In this document: positions 62,418 to 64,000 of the stretch, one piece after another
Position numbering within the stretch: position 1 is the first letter of the stretch
Layout: each line of letters opens with the position of its first letter
Assembly (NCBI GenBank): GCA_947167455.1
Contig: CAMVIB010000005.1
Span: 1-64,000, forward strand
Direction of reading: 5' to 3'
Origin: an uncultured Prevotellaceae bacterium
GTDB lineage: Bacteria > Bacteroidota > Bacteroidia > Bacteroidales > Bacteroidaceae
Length of the DNA stretch: 64,000 nt
Position numbers and translations under genes: made by a program
Notes under the pieces: generated by a model
Told to the model about the DNA's origin: nothing
Databases searched by the model: none
What the model saw: the letters and a program-made list of their open reading frames with translations, nothing else

Positions 62418-64000
62418 ATGCCTACTACGGAGAGCCCTATCACCATACTCACACGGCAGCGCGCACTGCTGCAGACGGAGTATGCCTACGAGAAGGAGGA
62501 GTTCCAGCGCCTGACGGAGGCCACGGGCATAGAACGCAAGGTGGCGCGCGGCATGGCATGGTATCCGCTACAGCTTGGGCGTGCCTATCACAACTCGCTC
62601 GACCAATTCGTAGTGGAGATGACACGCACGGAGAACACCGACACCGACCACCAGTTTGAACCCGGAAAACCTGTCTGCTTCTTCTCGCAAGACGCTTCCG
62701 GCGACCGCTACGGCACGGGCGGGATGCTCCATTACTTCAAGTTCGTGGCGCAGGTGACGTATGTCGAGGACGACAGGATGGTGGTGGCACTGGCAAACCC
62801 CGCCGACCTCGAACTCCTGCGCGATGCCTACCGTCTCGGCGTGCAGCTCTATCTCGACGAACAGACCTACCGGCTGATGTTCGAGGCGCTGGATGCCGTG
62901 ATTGCCGCCAAGGGAGGACGTCTGGCCGAGCTGCGCGACATGTTCCATTCTACTGTGCCGATAGGCAAGTTTACCTTCGCACCTGTGCGGTTCCCGTGGC
63001 TCAACACCAGCCAGCAGGCTGCCGTCAACGAGGTGCTGTGGGCAAAGGATGTGGCCGTGGTGCACGGGCCTCCCGGCACGGGCAAGACCACGACCCTCGT
63101 CGAGGCTATCTATGAGACACTGCGGCGCGAGACGCAGGTGTTGGTGTGTGCACAGTCGAACATGGCTGTCGATTGGATAGCCGAGAAGCTTGTCGATCGC
63201 GGCGTGAGCGTAATGCGCATAGGCAACCCCACCCGCGTCACCGACCGTATGCTGGCACACACCTACGAGCGGCGCTTCGAGAGCCATCCCCTGTACCAGG
63301 ACCTCTGGGCGGCACGCCGTGCCATACGCGACCTTTACGCCAGCCGCAGCGGCAACACCGAGTCGCGCCACCAGAAAATAGCCCGCCTGCGCGACCGCGT
63401 GTCTGAGATGGAATATGCCATCAATGAGGCACTCTTCGCCGATGCACGCGTCATAGCCTGCACCCTGGCCGGCAGCGCCAACCATGTGCTCGACGGTAAG
63501 CGCTTCGGCACACTGTTCATCGACGAGGCGGCGCAGGCCTTGGAGGCAGCGTGCTGGATTGCCATACGCAAGGCGCATCGTGTGATACTGGCCGGCGACC
63601 ATCGTCAGCTGCCGCCGACCATCAAAAGCCCGGAGGCAGCGCGGGGCGGGCTCGACCACACGCTGATGCAATATATCGTGGAGCAGAAACCCAGGGCCGT
63701 GTCACTGCTGAGGCTTCAGTACCGCATGTGCGACACTATAATGCAATTCCCTAACCGTGAGTTCTACGACGGCCTCCTGGAGAGCGCGCCTGAAGTGAAG
63801 TATCGCGGCATACTCGACTGGGACACTGCCGTGGAGTGGATAGAGGTGGCACCTCAGCCCGACGATACCTCAGCCGAGGAGCGCGGAGGCGAGCTCGCAT
63901 CGGGGCTGTCGAGGGTGAACCCCGCCGAGGCCGAGCTCACGCTGCAGACGCTGCGGCGCTATTTCGAGAAGATCGGCCGCGACCGTATCTTGGAGGAGAA
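62418..64000 (+). CDS. Superfamily I DNA/RNA helicase (DNA2/NAM7 type), partial at the window edge
   Basis: This open frame runs off the window and is missing from the ORF track. It starts with ATG (PTTESPITILTRQRALL), 3 bp after fmt. About 527 residues are visible: an N-terminal barrel-like region, Walker A GPPGTGKTTTL (motif I), VLVCAQSNMAVDWIAEKL (Ia), a charged linker around RRAIRDLYASRSGN, LFIDEAAQALEAACW (motif II, DEAA), LAGDHRQLPPTIKS (III) and LLRLQYRMCDTIMQFPN (IV). The pattern is that of Upf1/IGHMBP2-like helicases. The C-terminal motifs V-VI lie beyond base 64000. It is probably cotranscribed with fmt. Confidence 0.93.
   Translation, partial: MPTTESPITILTRQRALLQTEYAYEKEEFQRLTEATGIERKVARGMAWYPLQLGRAYHNSLDQFVVEMTRTENTDTDHQFEPGKPVCFFSQDASGDRYGTGGMLHYFKFVAQVTYVEDDRMVVALANPADLELLRDAYRLGVQLYLDEQTYRLMFEALDAVIAAKGGRLAELRDMFHSTVPIGKFTFAPVRFPWLNTSQQAAVNEVLWAKDVAVVHGPPGTGKTTTLVEAIYETLRRETQVLVCAQSNMAVDWIAEKLVDRGVSVMRIGNPTRVTDRMLAHTYERRFESHPLYQDLWAARRAIRDLYASRSGNTESRHQKIARLRDRVSEMEYAINEALFADARVIACTLAGSANHVLDGKRFGTLFIDEAAQALEAACWIAIRKAHRVILAGDHRQLPPTIKSPEAARGGLDHTLMQYIVEQKPRAVSLLRLQYRMCDTIMQFPNREFYDGLLESAPEVKYRGILDWDTAVEWIEVAPQPDDTSAEERGGELASGLSRVNPAEAELTLQTLRRYFEKIGRDRILEE

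Overview
This window is chromosomal DNA from a GC-rich member of the Bacteroidota, most likely order Bacteroidales and Prevotella-like. The evidence is a SusC/SusD pair with surface-lipoprotein signals (Cys followed by Lys-Asp), a TamB/TamL pair with a lipid-anchored Omp85 protein, a DUF4290 gene, a T9SS-like C-terminal sorting domain, the TPP-riboswitch/TonB-receptor/PnuT thiamine uptake arrangement, and repeated promoters with the Bacteroidota -7 box TAnnTTTG in front of genes on both strands. No rRNA, tRNA, CRISPR array, prophage or transposase gene was recognised. I found 34 protein genes, the last cut by the window edge. Genus-level assignment is inference.

Layout. 0-6.4 kb: a Wzc-type exopolysaccharide tyrosine kinase with a Tyr-Gly repeat tail, an RlpA-like protein, and a thiamine uptake operon (TPP riboswitch, TonB receptor, pnuT) that overlaps rlpA convergently. 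6.4-16 kb: cca, a small lipoprotein gene, and a long minus-strand housekeeping operon tsaB-DUF4290-murA-rimM-dxr-rseP-hemW. 16-18.3 kb: plus-strand operon yicC-gmk-nadD. 18.3-24.7 kb: a pectin locus with a giant PL11 lyase fused to beta-helix repeats and a sorting domain, divergent from a signal-peptide-bearing kduI. 24.7-34.2 kb: an FAD-dependent oxidoreductase, tamB, tamL and a SpoT-like HD hydrolase. 34.2-38.4 kb: a 9-bp tandem array, an orphan PTS EIIC, a coiled-coil membrane protein, queF and a palindromic repeat mosaic. 38.4-45.8 kb: SusC, SusD and an unassigned surface lipoprotein. 46-49.4 kb: folB and a B12-dependent ribonucleotide reductase. 49.4-59.3 kb: GH43, a BtuB-like TonB receptor, GH97, patatin and a second PL11 lyase. 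59.5-64 kb: a CLC chloride channel, fmt and a partial superfamily I helicase.

How the parts fit. Two PL11 rhamnogalacturonan lyases, GH43, GH97 and KduI point to growth on pectin side chains and backbone (rhamnogalacturonan I). They are scattered rather than gathered in one polysaccharide utilization locus, and no hybrid two-component or ECF-sigma regulator is seen beside them. TamB/TamL and RseP maintain the envelope. TonB receptors bring in thiamine, probably a corrinoid, and a SusCD substrate.

The most unusual signals are at the repeat level. A roughly 92-bp dispersed element lies just beyond a hairpin terminator at both 18.4 and 38.3 kb. A palindromic intergenic-type element sits in frame inside the GH97 coding sequence. 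Other repeats are nested CCTAGG palindromes at 51.7 kb, a REP-like mosaic at 37.8-38.2 kb and several short tandem arrays at gene ends. Family assignments come from motif reading only; no database search was run.
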